From the NCBI GenBank assembly GCA_037013495.1, contig CM072812.1, positions 63,043,438-63,107,437 of the forward strand: a DNA stretch of 64,000 nucleotides, in the 5' to 3' direction. The notes under the pieces were generated by a model. It saw nothing but the letters and a program-made list of their open reading frames with translations. It did no database searches and was not told the DNA's origin. Made by a program: the position numbers and the translations under genes. Position 1 is the first letter of the stretch. Each line of letters begins with the position of its first letter. This document shows positions 61,801-64,000 of this stretch, in pieces. The DNA is from Hippophae tibetana (Eukaryota; Streptophyta; Magnoliopsida; Rosales; Elaeagnaceae).

Positions 61801-64000
61801 TACTTTAATGATATGCCTGAAGGAAGGAGTCTTTTAGTATCTGTTTGATACTAAAGGTAATGGCTTTGTGCCTTTTTGTAGAACATGAGCACGTTGAATA
61901 CCTTACACAGAGATGTTTACTGCGAGAAGTGAGGTTCTGAAATCCAATAAGAAAGCACAAGGAGCTATGGCCCTGGTGACAGAGGAATCTGCTAAATCTG
62001 AACTACTAATAAAGTTATAAAATCACTAACTACTCAAGACATATTAGGCAAGAATGAGATCATATTTTCTATGTCGGTAGTATCCTCTCATTTTGATTTG
62101 ATAAAGAAATTTGACAACAAAGCCCCTAAAGAAGGAAAGAAATCTAAGACATTTTCTCTACCTAGATGCTCAAATACAACTTTATTACAGTTGAAAGATG
62201 TCATTTTGTCAACTCTAGAAAAAAAAGGGAAATAAAAGAAAAAAGTAAAAAAAGAAAAAAATGAACTTTTCAATCAAGAAGTGCTTGAGTTGTGGTCTCA
62301 GGTATACTCGTGATTTAATAATTCCGTTTTGATTTTAGTTTTAATTTAATGATATGTCTGGAGGATGGAGTGTTTTAGTATATGTTTATTACTTAAGCTA
62401 GTGGCTCTGTGCCTTTTTGTAGAACATGATCAAGTTGAATACCTAAGAGAGAGATGTTTACTACAAGAAGCGAGGTTCTGAAATCAACTAAGAAAGCACA
62501 AGAACCTATGGCCCTGGTGACAAGGGAATCTTCTAAATCTAAACTGCTAAAGAAGTTATAGAATCACTAACTGCTCACACAGATTTCAAAAGACCGAGTT
62601 AAGACTTTCTAAGTCGGTAGTACCCACTAATGGTGATTTGATAAAGAAATTAGACACCAAAGCTGCTAAACAAGGAAAGAAATCTGAGACATTTTCTCTA
62701 GTTGGATCCTCGTAGACACCTTTATAGCAGCTTAAATATGTTATTTTGTAAACTATGAAATATAAAAAGAGAAAGAAAAGAGGAGAGTAAAAAAGGACAA
62801 AAAAATGAACTTTTCAATCTAGAGGTTCTTAAGCTGTGTTCTAAGGTATACTTATTATTAGGACTTTCTTTTAGATTTTAGTTATAATTTTAATGATATG
62901 CCCGGAGGAAGGAGTCTTTAGTTTTCAAGTGTTTAATTCTAACGAAATAGCTCTATGCTTTTTCTAAAACTTGATGAGGTTGAAAGGCTAAGAAAGAGAT
63001 GTGAACTGCAAGAAGTGTAGCTTTTTAAATCAACTATGCAATCACAAGAAGCTTCGGCACTCGTAACAGAGGAATCTGCTAAATCTAAAGCAGCGAAAGA
63101 TGTTATAAAATCACTAACTGCTCTAGATAGATTAGACAAGACTTAGATAAGACTTTCAATGTCTACAGTACCATCTAATGTTGATTTGATAAAGAAATTA
63201 GAAAGCCAAGCTGCTAAAAAATGAAAAAAATCTAAGACATTTTCTCTACCCAGATCCTCGCAGACAACTTTATTGCAGCACAAAGATGTTATTTTGTCAA
63301 CTATGGAAAAAAAGGGAAAGAATAGTAAAAAGGAAAAAAGGGAAAAAATGAAATGTTCAATCAAGAAGTGCTTGAGTTACGATATCAGGTGTACTTGTGA
63401 TTTAAGACTTCCCTTTTGATTTTAGTGTTACTTTAATGATATGCCTGAAGGAATGAGTCTTTTAGTATCTGTTTGATACTAAAGGTAATAGCTTTGTGCC
63501 TTTTTGTAGAACATGAGAACGTGGAATACCTTACACAGAGATGTTTACTGCGAGAAGTGAGGTTCTGAAATCCAATAAGAAAGCACAAGGAGCTATGGCC
63601 CTGGTGACAGAGGAATCTGCTAAATCTAAATTACTAATAAAGTTATAAAATCACTAACTACTCAAGACATATTAGGCAAGAATGAGATTAGATTTTCTAT
63701 GTCGGTAGTATCCTCTTATTTTGATTTGATACAGAAATTAGACAGTAAAGCCCCTAAAGAAGGAAAGAAATCTAAGACATTTTCACTACCTAGATCCTCA
63801 CATACAACTTTATTGCAGCTGAAAGATGTCATTTTGTCAATTATGAAAAAAAAGGAAATAAAAGAAAAAAGTAAAAAAAGAAAAAAATGAACTTTTCAAT
63901 CAAGAAGTGCTTGAGTTGTGGTCTCAGGTATACTCGTGATTTAATACTTCTGTTTTGATTTTAGTTTTAATTTAATGATATGTCTGGAGGATGGAGTGTT
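55860..64000 (+). repeat. Array 2, hexamer higher-order repeat, 3256 bp
   Basis: Two alternating trimer variants form a 3256-bp unit. Recurring points: 56427, 59683 and 62939; 58054 and 61310; 58832 and 62088; 57187 and 63699 (two units). By eye copies differ at very few sites: 60543 is G where 57287 and 63799 have C, and 62924 is T where 59668 has G. The array runs off the window. Confidence 0.9.

Larger units (their letters stand above)
34086..64000 (+). repeat. Tandem array 2: PRAF-gene-derived satellite, 543-bp monomers
   Basis: About 53 monomers, continuing beyond the right edge. A monomer holds a piece of a plant PRAF-type gene (proteins with PH, RCC1 and FYVE domains plus a coiled coil). 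The best copies read VERLRKRCELQEVELLKSTK, EESTKSKAAKDVIKSLTA, then [40 protein letters not shown] and DVILSTMEK, a purine-rich tract, and NQEVLELRYQ followed by a CAG-GTATAC donor. In PRAF proteins the DLI...LQLKD part precedes the NQEVL...SLTA coiled coil, so the unit is a circular permutation made by head-to-tail duplication. The copy at 43996-44406 measures 411 bp (137 codons); the intron is about 132 bp. All copies seen carry stops or frameshifts. Confidence 0.92.

Noticed and set aside
35509..63364. Recurring minus-strand frames of 60-140 codons in array 2 (for example 53170-53595 and 56631-56852)
   Set aside because: They are antisense to the PRAF-derived exon and follow its boundaries; the plus strand explains the sequence. 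The FFFLFSFF start is the complement of the purine tract.
16316..64000. CRISPR-like arrays
   Set aside because: The tandem repeats are long, contiguous and without unique spacers, and the DNA is plant nuclear, so CRISPR does not apply.

Overview
The window looks like gene-poor, repeat-rich nuclear DNA of a flowering plant, probably a eudicot and probably heterochromatin. It is strongly AT-rich and I see no intact host gene. The plant assignment rests on Athila-type and chromovirus-type Ty3/Gypsy remains, a nuclear copy of the plant mitochondrial nad2 gene with part of its group II intron, and fragments of two plant gene families (a PRAF-type RCC1/FYVE protein and a HIPP heavy-metal-domain protein).

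Layout. 1-2139: 5' end of a hAT-like transposon on the minus strand, with a BED zinc-finger N-terminus running off the left edge, a long AT-rich leader, subterminal GGATCGGAT-type repeats and a TAGGGGTG terminus at 2139. 2163-10951: decayed Athila-like element(s) on the plus strand, with two gag copies, protease, RT-RNase H, integrase, conserved 3' motifs and a polypurine tract. 10952-11055: a 104-bp near-perfect palindrome. 11056-14032: antisense gypsy remains, including a deletion derivative with two short LTRs, a gag start fused to a protease region, a leader and a decayed primer-binding site. 14038-15650: an unclassified LTR-like segment with a GC-rich island. About 15650-16315: the nad2 NUMT. 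16316-27475: tandem array 1, about 17 units of roughly 650 bp, each made of the leader, primer-binding site and LTR end of the 11.7-14 kb element. 27476-34085: a patchwork with unidentified DNA, scrambled inverted segments, a G-box-rich segment, a threefold 290-bp repeat and exons 1-2 of a HIPP gene. 34086-64000 and beyond: tandem array 2, built from a 543-bp piece of a PRAF gene (a 411-bp exon plus a 132-bp intron).

The most interesting content is the two gene- or element-derived satellites. Array 1 can be traced to a likely founder: an 8-bp direct repeat (AACCCTAA) at 13206 and 13862 lies 656 bp apart, which matches the common unit length of the array. Array 2 has nested order: monomers of about 543 bp in three types (C, A, B), trimers of about 1628 bp and, from about 55.9 kb to the right edge, hexamers of exactly 3256 bp that are almost identical. 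Divergence falls from left to right, so amplification was most recent toward or beyond the right edge.

No working pathway is encoded here. The coding remains are mobile-element or pseudogene sequence with frameshifts and stops. Several stops in the Athila-like pol fall where family conservation predicts arginine and read TGA, and others where tryptophan is expected, which fits decay by cytosine deamination. All identifications come from reading the sequence; no database search was possible.
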